A stretch of 64,000 nt of DNA from PNNG01 sp046291695 (GTDB lineage: Bacteria > Bacteroidota > Bacteroidia > UBA7662). Below are positions 18,570-27,010 of this stretch, one piece after another. The position numbers and the translations under genes are program-made. Positions within the stretch are counted from its first letter, which is position 1; each line of letters starts with the position of its first letter. The notes under the pieces were generated by a model, which was not told the DNA's origin, did no database searches, and saw nothing but the letters and a program-made list of their open reading frames with translations. The stretch is from positions 110,261-174,260 of the forward strand of contig JBKBSO010000006.1 of NCBI GenBank assembly GCA_046291695.1, written 5' to 3'.

Positions 18570-18950
18570 ATGCGAATCATAAAACCGACATTTCTGAGCA
18601 TTTTTATGGCGTTAGCCGCGCTAGAACTGCATGCCGGTGCTTCTGTCGATGCCGATTTATTTTCTGTTAAGCCCGATTTGCCCGGTTTCAGATACCAATC
18701 GACACAGCTGACAACCGAGTTTAACCAGCCTCAGGCTGATCGCATTTTCGGTGCTTCACGCTTAAAAATTCGCACAACGCCAGGCTGGCAACGCCTTGCA
18801 GGGGTAACATGGCAGGATCGTCGTCGTTTTGAAATGCGCGATGAGGCCGTGGTGTATTTGAACCGTCGCAAGCAACACCGGAAGTCAGAGCCTTGGTACC
18901 TGCGTATAGAACTTGCTTCAGACGGTATGGGTTTATGTTTTCGCTTCTAA
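18570..18950 (+). CDS. Hypothetical exported protein
   Basis: The 126-residue protein has a signal peptide (IKPTFLSIFMALAALELHA). The mature part is rich in basic and aromatic residues with no motif I know. The start at 18570 is preferred over 18537 because a -7 promoter box lies between them and because the signal peptide then starts properly. The 3' end overlaps the convergent GNAT gene by 18 bases. Confidence 0.5.
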   Translation: MRIIKPTFLSIFMALAALELHAGASVDADLFSVKPDLPGFRYQSTQLTTEFNQPQADRIFGASRLKIRTTPGWQRLAGVTWQDRRRFEMRDEAVVYLNRRKQHRKSEPWYLRIELASDGMGLCFRF

Positions 18951-19421
18951 ATCCAATGGCTTTTCCATGTACCAGTTTTCGAAACGCACATTGCCCAAAC
19001 TAATGGGTTCTACTTTTTGCAATTCAAAACCCATTTTCTGAAAAAAGGGACGTGCGCTGATGCTGGCACTAACGTACAAACTTGATAGCACCATCACATA
19101 GGCCTGTTTTTCGAGCGCTTTATACAAGATGCGGGCGATGCCTTTTTTCTGCTCATGGGCATGAACGAACAGAAAGTCAATCAATCCTTTTTTCGACAGG
19201 CTGCCGAACCCCAGCATTTGTTCAGCCTCAAATGCCAGTAAGAAATATTGGTTTTTGATGGCATCGAGCCAGCGTGATTCATTTGTTGCCTGCAGCAACC
19301 AGACTTCAATTTGTTCAGTATCATAATCTCGAGAATTGACTTCTTTCACCGTTTGGGTAAAAAGCGCGAGTATTTGTTTTAGATCGGTGGGATTGGCCTG
19401 CCTGATGAGGATTTGAGACAT
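18933..19421 (-). CDS. GNAT family N-acetyltransferase
   Basis: The 162-residue acetyltransferase has the GNAT order: an N-terminal strand-helix (ILIRQANPTDLKQILALFTQTV), the central strands (YFLLAFEAEQMLGFGSLSKKGLIDFLFVHAHEQKKGIARILYKALEKQA), where the Q/R-x-x-G-x-A acetyl-CoA loop is QKKGIA, and the closing segment VSASISARPFFQKMGFELQ. The substrate is unknown; YafP-like members of this subgroup are common. A -7 box lies 7 bases before the start. Confidence 0.88.
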   Translation of the reverse strand: MSQILIRQANPTDLKQILALFTQTVKEVNSRDYDTEQIEVWLLQATNESRWLDAIKNQYFLLAFEAEQMLGFGSLSKKGLIDFLFVHAHEQKKGIARILYKALEKQAYVMVLSSLYVSASISARPFFQKMGFELQKVEPISLGNVRFENWYMEKPLDLEAKT

Positions 19422-19428
19422 AATCCTT

Positions 19429-19436
19429 CAAAATTA
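19429..19436 (-). promoter_or_regulatory. -7 promoter box for the GNAT gene
   Basis: TAATTTTG on the minus strand with 7 bases to the start codon; a leader of only about 3 bases is expected. Confidence 0.5.
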
Positions 19437-19492
19437 ACATGCCAGGTTTATGGATTGTCGTTTTTTGTGTTTTTTACGAGAATAGATAGCGT

Positions 19493-19500
19493 TTAATTTG
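19493..19500 (+). promoter_or_regulatory. Probable -7 box for the RidA-like gene (leaderless layout)
   Basis: TTAATTTG, one mismatch to TAnnTTTG, exactly 4 bases before the ATG at 19505. This is the same spacing as the cysS, miaE-like and aminotransferase promoters. A TTTG lies at 19464-19467, a slightly long 25-base spacer. Confidence 0.4.
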
Positions 19501-19504
19501 TAAA

Positions 19505-19960
19505 ATGGACATCAGAACAAAAGTAGCGGCTATGGGGCTCAGCTGGCCCGAATTATCGGTGCCTGGAGGGGCATACGCTTCGGTGAATATTCGTGGAAAG
19601 CAAGGTTTTGTAGCCATTCAATTTCCCATTTTAAATGGACAATTCATGCATCAGGGTAAGATTGGGCTAGACTTGGAAACTGCTGACGCCTGTTCAGCTA
19701 TGCGGTTATGCGCGCTGAATGTACTGGCACAATTAGCGCACAAGCCAGGCTTTGAACAGCTGTTGGGATTAAATCATTTTGATGCATGGTACCGCGCAAC
19801 TGATGAATGGGACGATATGCCTAAGGTGGCCGATGCAGCGTCTGAACTTTTTGTAGAGCTATTAGGCGAAAAAGGCCGACATAGTAGGGCCATCATGGGG
19901 GTCGCCCATTTACCCCGCGAATTTGCTGTGGGATTATGCGTAACTTTCAGTCTTAAATAA
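19505..19960 (+). CDS. RidA/YjgF family protein (larger COG0251 subgroup)
   Basis: The 151-residue protein matches the longer RidA subgroup: LSWPELSVPGGAYASV at the start, the GQFMHQGKIGLDLETADACSAMRLCALNVLAQL block, then PKVADAASELFVELLGEKGRHSRAIMGVAHLP with the near-C-terminal Arg-His-x-Arg motif and LP. Canonical RidA deaminates reactive enamine/imine intermediates; the function of this subgroup is less clear. It precedes an OsmC gene by 6 bases. Confidence 0.8.
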   Translation: MDIRTKVAAMGLSWPELSVPGGAYASVNIRGKQGFVAIQFPILNGQFMHQGKIGLDLETADACSAMRLCALNVLAQLAHKPGFEQLLGLNHFDAWYRATDEWDDMPKVADAASELFVELLGEKGRHSRAIMGVAHLPREFAVGLCVTFSLK

Positions 19961-19966
19961 AAGTTT

Positions 19967-20428
19967 ATGCGGAAACATACCTATGTACTTAAAATAGAAT
20001 GGACGGGGAATACCGGTAGCGGAACTTTTGATTATCGGGCTTACGAGCGCAGTCACACCATCACAGCCCCGGGAAAACCCATCATTTTGGGATCATCTGA
20101 CCCGGCTTTTCGGGGAGATGCCACAGCATATAATCCGGAAGAGATGCTGCTTTCTGCGCTTTCAACCTGCCATATGTTGTGGTTTTTGCATCTTTGTGCC
20201 GATGAGGGTGTAGTGGTTACTGCCTATTCGGATGAACCAATGGCTATACTTCATGAAGATGGTAAAGAAGGAGGGCGTTTTGAGAAAGCAGTTTTACATC
20301 CTCGCGTTGAACTGGCCAATCAACATCAACGTCCTTTGCTCAATAAATTGCATGAATTGGCTCATGAGAAGTGTTTTATTGCGGCTTCTGTAAATTTTCC
20401 GGTTATTTGGGAGCCAATTTATTCATAA
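19967..20428 (+). CDS. OsmC family protein
   Basis: The 153-residue OsmC/Ohr-fold protein is probably a thiol-dependent peroxidase or related hydrolase. It shows the family pattern GSSDPAFRGDATAYNPEEMLLSALSTCHMLWFLHLCADEGV, where the active-site Cys of OsmC is in STCH. The second canonical Cys lies in HEKCFIAASVNFPV, so both redox cysteines are present. It is cotranscribed with the RidA-like gene upstream and close to the SnoaL-like lipoprotein downstream. Confidence 0.85.
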   Translation: MRKHTYVLKIEWTGNTGSGTFDYRAYERSHTITAPGKPIILGSSDPAFRGDATAYNPEEMLLSALSTCHMLWFLHLCADEGVVVTAYSDEPMAILHEDGKEGGRFEKAVLHPRVELANQHQRPLLNKLHELAHEKCFIAASVNFPVIWEPIYS

Positions 20429-20438
20429 TGCGCTCAAT

Positions 20439-20900
20439 ATGTCTATGAAAACAATATATTTATTAATGGTAATCTTGCTTGGTATAGCCGGATGTAAAAC
20501 CGATGCCATGCAGGAATTGCGCAACAAGCAAGATGCCAATGTACAGTTGATACAGGCCATGTTTGCTGAGTTTAACCGACACCAATGGGAGGCGATGGCT
20601 GAATATTATGCCGAGGAATCGCATGTAAAATCGCCCGAAACCGGCATGCAGGAACAGCAGATTAGTCGCGATGAACTGATAGCGATTTACAGGCAACTAG
20701 AAGCGGATGTGCCGGATATCAAAGATGAAGTGGTAAATATCTACCCGGCAGGTGAGCGACACATTATTGCGGAGTTTATCTCAACCGGTACTGGAGCCGA
20801 TGGCATGTCATTTGCACTTCCTATTTGTGCCATTTTTACCATTAATGGCGGTTTGATTACGTCGGATTTTACGTATTACGATAATTATTGTGCACAATAG
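20439..20900 (+). CDS. SnoaL/NTF2-like lipoprotein
   Basis: The 153-residue protein has a lipoprotein signal (VILLGIAGC). The mature domain begins with a helix followed by FAEFNRHQWEAMAEYYAEESHVKSPETG, the pattern of SnoaL-like polyketide-cyclase/NTF2-fold domains, and ends in four strands. Such proteins bind or isomerise small molecules; no specific ligand is evident. It lies 10 bases after the OsmC gene. A start at 20445 is equally possible. Confidence 0.7.
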   Translation: MSMKTIYLLMVILLGIAGCKTDAMQELRNKQDANVQLIQAMFAEFNRHQWEAMAEYYAEESHVKSPETGMQEQQISRDELIAIYRQLEADVPDIKDEVVNIYPAGERHIIAEFISTGTGADGMSFALPICAIFTINGGLITSDFTYYDNYCAQ

Positions 20901-20966
20901 CCTAGAATTGTGATTACTCGTAACATTTTACCTATTCATATAGTGGGTTTTTAGATTTGAATCGAC

Positions 20967-20974
20967 TATCTTGC
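20967..20974 (+). promoter_or_regulatory. Probable -7 box for the PAS kinase gene
   Basis: TATCTTGC resembles TAnnTTTG with the G one base early. It sits 16 bases before the ATG at 20991 and would rule out the GTG at 20979 as start. Confidence 0.35.
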
Positions 20975-20990
20975 CGTTGTGTGGAATTAT

Positions 20991-22103
20991 ATGGCCAAAA
21001 TGGGTAGGCAGCACATGGATGATTTGGAGATAGAATACAAACGTTTTTTTGACTTATCGCCTGATTTGCTTTTTATAGCGGGTTTTGATGGTTATTTCCG
21101 TAAAGTGAATCCTTCGGTTTGTAAGCTCTTGGGTTATGATGAAACGGAATTGTATGGACGACATATCAATGACTTTATTCATCCTGAAGACCGTGAGCTC
21201 ACGAGCAGATTGCGTTCAGATTTATTGAATAACCATACGATTTTCAATTTTGAGAATCGTTATCTCACCAAATCTGGAGAGGTTGTTTGGCTGTCGTGGA
21301 CATCATATCCAGTAATGGATGAACAATTGGTATTTGCCGTGGCTAAAAATGTTAGCCGTCGCAAAGAAGTTGAGGCAGAGTTTAGCCGGATGCTTGGCGA
21401 TCTTACTTCCACCAATCACGAACTTAAGCAAATCAGTTATGCTACATCTCACGATATTCGGACTCCAGTGAATAATTTGTTGGCGGTATTCAGCATGCTG
21501 GACGCTGAAAATGAAAACGCTATCCATAAGCCCGAACTCATGGATATGTTAAGAGCGGCTACCGAACAATTAAAATCAACGCTTGATGATTACGTTGACC
21601 AGCTTAAAGTGGTTTTCGACGGGGGTGAGGTGCGCTCCGAATCGAATGTGGCAAAAGTAGTTCATGAAGTAATGAACAATTTGAATCACCTCATCGACAT
21701 GCATGGCGTAGTGCTTAACCTAAAACTTGAGCCAGGGATTATCTTAAATTGCAATGCTTTGTACCTCAAAAGTGTCGTGCTGAATATCGTATCAAATGCT
21801 ATCAAATATCGCGACCTTGGAAGGAAACCTGAGGTAAGTGTTTCGCTTTTTTTTACGCCTGATGAACTTGTACTCGACATTTCCGATAACGGACTTGGAT
21901 TTGACACGGCGCTGTTAACGGGATTTGGCAAAAGTCCGTTTAGTGGCCAGGTAGCTGACGATAGCAAGGGGGTAGGTTTACAATTGGTATACTACTATAC
22001 GCAACGTATGGGAGGGCAACTTCATGTAAAAAGCGAAATGGGAGTAGGTAGTAGCTTTAGCATTCACTTTCCATTGAGGTTGTGCAAAGTTTTAAATGAG
22101 TAA
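20991..22103 (+). CDS. PAS-domain sensor histidine kinase (soluble)
   Basis: The 370-residue cytoplasmic kinase has one PAS domain (about 15-115: RFFDLSPDLLFIAGFDGYFRKVNPSVCKLLGY and HPEDRE), then a phosphoacceptor helix with the H-box ATSHDIRTPVNN, and an ATPase domain with N-box LNIVSNAIKY, G1 SDNGLGFD and G2 SKGVGLQLV. There is no membrane segment and no response regulator beside it. The start is ATG 20991, though 21000 and 21015 are also possible. The input signal is unknown. Confidence 0.9.
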   Translation: MAKMGRQHMDDLEIEYKRFFDLSPDLLFIAGFDGYFRKVNPSVCKLLGYDETELYGRHINDFIHPEDRELTSRLRSDLLNNHTIFNFENRYLTKSGEVVWLSWTSYPVMDEQLVFAVAKNVSRRKEVEAEFSRMLGDLTSTNHELKQISYATSHDIRTPVNNLLAVFSMLDAENENAIHKPELMDMLRAATEQLKSTLDDYVDQLKVVFDGGEVRSESNVAKVVHEVMNNLNHLIDMHGVVLNLKLEPGIILNCNALYLKSVVLNIVSNAIKYRDLGRKPEVSVSLFFTPDELVLDISDNGLGFDTALLTGFGKSPFSGQVADDSKGVGLQLVYYYTQRMGGQLHVKSEMGVGSSFSIHFPLRLCKVLNE

Positions 22104-22107
22104 GTTA

Positions 22108-22713
22108 TCATTCAAGAGCGGTTCCCAAGGTGATTTCACCTTGGGTCAAAGCGGTTTCAATGGCTTCAACCATATAGTTCCAAAGCGTTGAGCTACCTTT
22201 TTGGATTCCGGCCACCTTGTTCAGGATAGTTTCTAAGGGGATTTGGTGTTCTTTCCAAGTTCCTCCCCCATTGGTAAGGTTTTGGAGTACAGGCTGTAGG
22301 CGGTCGATGGCTCGTGCAAAGCGTGTATCTGGGTTATCAGCCGTTTCAAACTCATGCCAAAGGGCGTACAATTCATGTTGCTGATCATCTGGGAGCATGC
22401 CAAAGATGCGATGAGCGGCATTTTCTTCAGCAGCCGAATGCTGGGTGGTCCGTGCAGGATCATAGAGGAAAGTATCTCCAGCATCAATTTCTACCAAATC
22501 GTGGATGAGCAGCATTTTTAGTACTTTGAGTAAGTTAATGGGTTCGGGGCTATATTCCGCGAGGGTAATGGCCATGAGGCAAAGGTGCCAGCTGTGTTCA
22601 GCGTCATTTTCGTGCCGGCTGCTGTGAAATAAGCAGGTTTTGCGGAGGATATATTTGAGTTTATCAATTTCGTGCAAAAAGGCCATTTGCTGAAGAAGAC
22701 GATTTGTTTCCAT
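22108..22713 (-). CDS. HD-domain hydrolase (YfbR-like nucleotidase family)
   Basis: The 201-residue HD-superfamily protein has metal ligands in HENDAEHSWHL (first His), LLIHDLVEIDAGD (HD pair) and a later Asp in ARAIDRLQP. This pattern matches the HD_3 group that includes the YfbR 5'-deoxynucleotidase, so a nucleotide or phosphate-ester hydrolase is likely. The 3' end holds a perfect 10-base inverted repeat (22124-22145). A degenerate -7 box (GATACTTG) lies 4 bases before the start. Confidence 0.85.
   Translation of the reverse strand: METNRLLQQMAFLHEIDKLKYILRKTCLFHSSRHENDAEHSWHLCLMAITLAEYSPEPINLLKVLKMLLIHDLVEIDAGDTFLYDPARTTQHSAAEENAAHRIFGMLPDDQQHELYALWHEFETADNPDTRFARAIDRLQPVLQNLTNGGGTWKEHQIPLETILNKVAGIQKGSSTLWNYMVEAIETALTQGEITLGTALE
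22124..22145. repeat. Perfect inverted repeat at convergent gene ends
   Basis: Two 10-base arms (CCCAAGGTGA / TCACCTTGGG) separated by 2 bases, inside the last codons of the HD gene and 21 bases past the PAS kinase stop. No T-run follows on either strand, so it is not a standard intrinsic terminator but may stop or stabilise both transcripts. Confidence 0.6.
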
Positions 22714-22804
22714 GCTGCAAGTATCGGGTTAATTTTTCCTAGCTCAAACCACTGTTTTAGCAGATTTTAATCTTTAATTTAAAATGGCTCTGTTACATTT
22801 GAAG

Positions 22805-23667
22805 ATGCGTGCGTGGATGTTGTATGTTTTGATACTGGGGTGTTCGGTGCAGCTTTTTGCACAGCAGAACATCAACCCGCCGTGTGCTACCCAAGCCGTA
22901 GAGATTATTTCGAATGGTGATTTTGTGAACGGAATACAAGGTTTTACCACAGGGCTTAACCTCATGGACCCAGCTTCAGGTTGCGATGTAATCAATTGGG
23001 ACGCAGTCGGTTTTGGGCCGGTTTTTAACAGTATTTGCCCATCATTCCCTTCTATAGCTGCAGGGGCAGGCAAACAATGGGCTATCGTGGATTTCAACTA
23101 TGCGGCATTTGGGACTGTACTCGAGCAATATGTACTGCTGCCTTTTCAGCGAGAGATGACCATTAGCCTGGCCTATACCACGCGTTTGCCGAATGTGACT
23201 GTACCCGTACAACTTTATGTAAATAACTTTTTGGTGCATACCATACCCATGAATGCTGTAAATACTGTACGTCGCGATACCATCAGCTGGATGCCGCCGC
23301 AATCGGCCTTGGGTTTGGTACCCATTACGCTAAAAACAGGGGGTTCGATTTTATATGATTTTGCCATTACCGATTTCTCTGTTATGTACTGTAACGATGG
23401 TATCTGGGCTTCAACGCAAGACCTGAGTCGACTTATTCAGCTGTATCCGAATCCTGCGAGCTCCGTATTTACCATTGAAACAACAGCGGTCGGCGGCTTC
23501 AGGCTGCAGAATTGCGCGATTTGAATGGCCGCGTTATCCGGCAATGGCAAGCCGATGAACTTCTGGCTCCCATCGATGTATCCGCCTTGCCGGCAGCCGT
23601 TTACATAGTCTGGTTGTTCGACCATTCGGGTGCTTATGGCGTTCATAAATTGCTCATAAGCCGCTGA
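22805..23667 (+). CDS. Secreted protein with type IX sorting domain, frameshifted near the C-terminus
   Basis: An exported protein with a signal peptide (LILGCSVQLFA, then Gln). The mature region (ATQAVEIISNGDFVNGIQGF...) looks like a jelly-roll carbohydrate-binding type domain, followed by the start of a T9SS type A sorting domain (LYPNPASSVFTIETT). The open frame ends at 23524. The rest of the sorting domain continues in the next frame: ELRDLNGRVIRQW to HKLLISR, stop at 23665-23667. A one-base deletion around 23495-23510 explains it. Without the repair, the protein would lose most of its secretion signal. The start at 22805 is chosen over 22784 for a clean signal peptide. Confidence 0.7.
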
Positions 23668-23742
23668 TTTTTTAGCCAGGCCAGTGGGCAATTTATTTGG
23701 CAATTCAGCTTTTCGGGTTATTTTTATCGAAAATACTGGGCT

Positions 23743-24258
23743 ATGGTGCTGCGTATCTGTGTGATTTTTGGCTTGTTGGCACTGCTATCGTCTTGTAAAA
23801 GCGAAAATACCCGTCCTAATCTTAAGTTTGAGGCCGAGACTTTTGGCTGCGGAGACTTTATAGTCTACCGCCTCAACAAAAAGAACACCTCCGCTTTATT
23901 GGTTATAGGCGATGCAAACAGCCTGAACCTAACAGATGAAAAACAGACTTTCGACATACGGGCCTGGTCCGAAAATCAGCTGCAGGTTCGTGTTGACAGG
24001 TATAGCGAAAATGCCTCGCAATATTTCTGTAACGATGTTATTAAGAACCCAGGCTCAAAAATCAGCAGTTGGCACGCCAAAGAAGGAGATGTTCGCATAC
24101 GCAGGACCGATTATACCGTAACCAACGAAGGCGATACCATCGGCTATCGGCTTTTGATTTCGATACAGAACATGCTTTTCGAAAACGAAAATGGCCGTCA
24201 GTTTGAGATTGAGTACGAAGAATTTACTGAAGTAGGGGTTGGCTGGTTGCCTGGCTAA
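23743..24258 (+). CDS. Hypothetical lipoprotein
   Basis: The 171-residue protein has a lipoprotein signal (LALLSSC). The rest is strand-rich with no recognised family (FEAETFGCGDFIVYRLN, then several charged strands). Its last four bases overlap the stop of the convergent dxs. It lies downstream of the split T9SS protein in the same direction, possibly cotranscribed. Confidence 0.55.
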   Translation: MVLRICVIFGLLALLSSCKSENTRPNLKFEAETFGCGDFIVYRLNKKNTSALLVIGDANSLNLTDEKQTFDIRAWSENQLQVRVDRYSENASQYFCNDVIKNPGSKISSWHAKEGDVRIRRTDYTVTNEGDTIGYRLLISIQNMLFENENGRQFEIEYEEFTEVGVGWLPG

Positions 24259-25997
24259 AAATGCAGTACTTTTTTTCGAATATTCGCCATATCCAGGCCG
24301 CAATGGGCATATAATTCTGATTGACTGCCGTGCGGCAAAAAAGCATCGGGTAGGCCCAGTGTTTTAAATTTTCCTGAATACCCATGGGCCAGCAACCATT
24401 CGCCAATGGCACTGCCTGCACCTCCGTTTATGCAGCCATCTTCCACCGTGATGATTTTGGGGAAGAGGAGGGCTTCTTGAAGCATATTTTCATCCAAGGG
24501 TTTTACATAACGTAAATCTACATGAGCAAAAGGGGTATCTTTCAACGCCTCGCTTACCGCTCTGGCCATCGTTCCTATGCTAATCACCAGCACTTCTTCT
24601 CCCGTTTTCAACCAGTTTGAGGTACCCGGTGGAATGTATTGCATTTCTTGTTTCCATGCTTGATCGAATCCATTTCCGCGTGGATAGCGAATGGCGAATG
24701 GTCCATCTGTATAAGTGGCAGCAGTGAACATGAGGTGTCGAAGCTCACGTTCATTAGCTGCTGCTGCAACTACCATATTGGGTATACAACGTAAATAGGC
24801 CAAATCGAAAGCCCCGTGATGGGTTGGCCCATCAGCACCTACCAAACCTGCCCTATCAATACAAAAGACTACCGGTAAGTTTTGTAAGGCCACATCGTGA
24901 ATCAATTGGTCGTAGGCGCGTTGCAGGAATGTTGAATAAATGGCGCAAAATGGCTTTAGTCCTTCGGAAGCCATACCCGCGGCCAGACTCACCGCATGTG
25001 CTTCGGCAATGCCTACATCAAAAGCGCATTGAGGGAGTGCCTGTTGTAAGATACTCATTGATGAACCGCTGGGCATGGCAGGTGTAATACCTACGAGTTT
25101 GTCATTATTTTGCGCTAGTTCTAATAGAGTATGTCCAAAAACATCTTGAAATCGAGGGCCAGTTTGTGTAGGACTCAAATCAGCATGGCCTTTAATTTTA
25201 TCAAAGGCCCCGGTAGCATGCCATTGGGTTTGCGCCTGCTCTGCAGGAGTGTATCCCTTGCCCTTGGTGGTTTTGAGGTGTAAGACGATAGGGCCTTCCT
25301 GTTGTTTCAGCATTGATAAATGATCTACCAGCAGGTTCACGTCATGTCCATCTAATGGACCTTGGTAACGAAGTCCCAAGTTTTCGAATAAATTGGGGCC
25401 TTCCCGAAGCCAAGCCTTCAGCTGGTTCAGGTGTTCTTGTAGACCACCAACGTTGGGGTCGATACTCATGGCATTATCATTGATTACAATGAGTAACGGC
25501 AATTTTTCTGTAGCTGCTTGGTTCAGCGCTTCGAAGGCAAGTCCTCCGGTGAGGGCGCCGTCTCCTATCACTGCCATATGCCATCTTTTTTCAGCTTTTT
25601 GGCGGCTGGCAATGGCCATGCCCAAGGCGGCACTGATGGAAGTGCTGGCATGGCCGGTACCAAAAGCATCGTAATCGCTCTCTGAGCGCTGAGGGAAACC
25701 ACTGAGGCCTCCCCATTTACGATTTGTATGGAATTTCAGTCGACGGCCAGTGATGATTTTATGGGCATAAGCCTGATGACCTACATCCCAAATTAGTCGG
25801 TCGTTGGGGGTATTGAATACATAATGTAAGGCTACGGTAAGCTCAACAACGCCGAGGCCTGCCCCAAAATGCCCTCCGTGGGTACTTACACTATCGATAA
25901 TGAATTGCCTGATTTCCTCACACAATTGCGGTAATTGACTCTTGGCCAATGTCCGAACATCAGCAGGGAAATATATTTGCGATAAGAGGTCAGGCAT
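24255..25997 (-). CDS. dxs: 1-deoxy-D-xylulose-5-phosphate synthase
   Basis: Thiamine-diphosphate enzyme that joins pyruvate and glyceraldehyde 3-phosphate at the entry of the MEP isoprenoid pathway. It shows the opening DSVSTHGGHFGAGLGVVELTVALHYVFNTP, the ThDP/metal loop GDGALTGGLAFEALN...INDNAMSI, the FQDVFG domain start, the catalytic GIAEAHAV block and DRAGLVGADGPTHHGAFDLAYLR. At 580 residues it is shorter than the ~620-640 of E. coli type, mainly in the linker between domains 1 and 2. It begins 3 bases after the upstream exchanger gene in one operon. Confidence 0.95.
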   Translation of the reverse strand: MPDLLSQIYFPADVRTLAKSQLPQLCEEIRQFIIDSVSTHGGHFGAGLGVVELTVALHYVFNTPNDRLIWDVGHQAYAHKIITGRRLKFHTNRKWGGLSGFPQRSESDYDAFGTGHASTSISAALGMAIASRQKAEKRWHMAVIGDGALTGGLAFEALNQAATEKLPLLIVINDNAMSIDPNVGGLQEHLNQLKAWLREGPNLFENLGLRYQGPLDGHDVNLLVDHLSMLKQQEGPIVLHLKTTKGKGYTPAEQAQTQWHATGAFDKIKGHADLSPTQTGPRFQDVFGHTLLELAQNNDKLVGITPAMPSGSSMSILQQALPQCAFDVGIAEAHAVSLAAGMASEGLKPFCAIYSTFLQRAYDQLIHDVALQNLPVVFCIDRAGLVGADGPTHHGAFDLAYLRCIPNMVVAAAANERELRHLMFTAATYTDGPFAIRYPRGNGFDQAWKQEMQYIPPGTSNWLKTGEEVLVISIGTMARAVSEALKDTPFAHVDLRYVKPLDENMLQEALLFPKIITVEDGCINGGAGSAIGEWLLAHGYSGKFKTLGLPDAFLPHGSQSELYAHCGLDMANIRKKVLHF

Positions 25998-26000
25998 AAT

Positions 26001-26963
26001 TTATCCTCGCTTAATGAGGTAAATGGTATAAATGATGTAAAGCAGTACAAATAAAACCCCTTTCCAACGCTCGAGGGTATATTTACGACCGACGAACATC
26101 AGCCCGAAAAGCAGGAGACTGCTTGCTATGACCATGGCAAAATCGAAGTTGATGGCTTCGCGGAAGCGCATGGGCGTGATGCTGGTGCTTAAGCCGAGAA
26201 TCCAAAGGATGTTAAAAATGTTGGATCCCACCACATTGCCAACAGCAATGTCGGTTTTCTTTTGATAGGCGGCCACGGCTGAAGTGGCAAGCTCGGGCAA
26301 GGAGGTGCCAATGGCCACTACGGTAAGGCCAATGAGCGATTCGCTAACCCCCCATTCCTGTGCCATAAGTATGGCGTTATCTACACTCAATTTTCCTCCC
26401 AAAGCCATGGCGGCAATACCTGCTACTATTAGCAGGAAGGTACGTCCTAAAGGCATGGGTACAAAACCATCCAGTTCTAGGGCCACTTCTTTTCCGCTTT
26501 TGGCTAAATAAATGATATACCACATAAAGCCAGCAAATCCAGCCAACAGTATGACCCCATCGCCTCGGCCTATCATCGGCTTTGTACTTGAACTTTCAAA
26601 CCCAAAGTGGGCCAATAAGCCTAGTAAAACGGCAGCCATGAGGGAAATTGGGATTTCAACCCAGGTGGTGTTTCGCTTCACTGCCAAGGGGAAAATCATG
26701 GCACTTATGCCCAATATGAGCAGGATATTTGCAATATTACTGCCCAATACGTTGCCTACGGCTATATCGGAGCTGCCCTGAATACTGGCAAGTAAGCTCA
26801 CCAATAATTCGGGTAAAGAAGTGCCAAATGAAACAATGGTAAGCCCGATGACAATGTCGGGTACCTGGTAGCGTTTGGCTAGCCCTGAGCCGCCTTGCAC
26901 CAACCAGTCTGAACCTTTGATGAGCAGCAGTAAACCAATAGCGACCATTAAAAATTGAATCAT
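26001..26963 (-). CDS. Calcium/sodium antiporter (CaCA family, YrbG-like)
   Basis: The 320-residue inner-membrane exchanger has about ten helices and two inverted alpha-repeats: first VSFGTSLPELLVSLLAS with GNVLGSNIANI, second VAIGTSLPELATSAVAA with GNVVGSNIFNI. The Glu in each GTSLPEL and the acidic/polar residues beyond are the ion ligands in this family. Expected to expel Ca2+ using Na+ or H+. It is the first gene of an operon with dxs; there is no functional link that I can support. Confidence 0.92.
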   Translation of the reverse strand: MIQFLMVAIGLLLLIKGSDWLVQGGSGLAKRYQVPDIVIGLTIVSFGTSLPELLVSLLASIQGSSDIAVGNVLGSNIANILLILGISAMIFPLAVKRNTTWVEIPISLMAAVLLGLLAHFGFESSSTKPMIGRGDGVILLAGFAGFMWYIIYLAKSGKEVALELDGFVPMPLGRTFLLIVAGIAAMALGGKLSVDNAILMAQEWGVSESLIGLTVVAIGTSLPELATSAVAAYQKKTDIAVGNVVGSNIFNILWILGLSTSITPMRFREAINFDFAMVIASSLLLFGLMFVGRKYTLERWKGVLFVLLYIIYTIYLIKRG

Positions 26964-27010
26964 CAGCTAATTTGAAAAGCGAACTTATTTATTTTATTGA
27001 TGGACTTTGG

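Noticed and set aside
23495..23510. Phase variation as the cause of the T9SS protein frameshift
   Set aside because: No homopolymer or short repeat is present there, unlike in hemF; a plain indel or read error is simpler.
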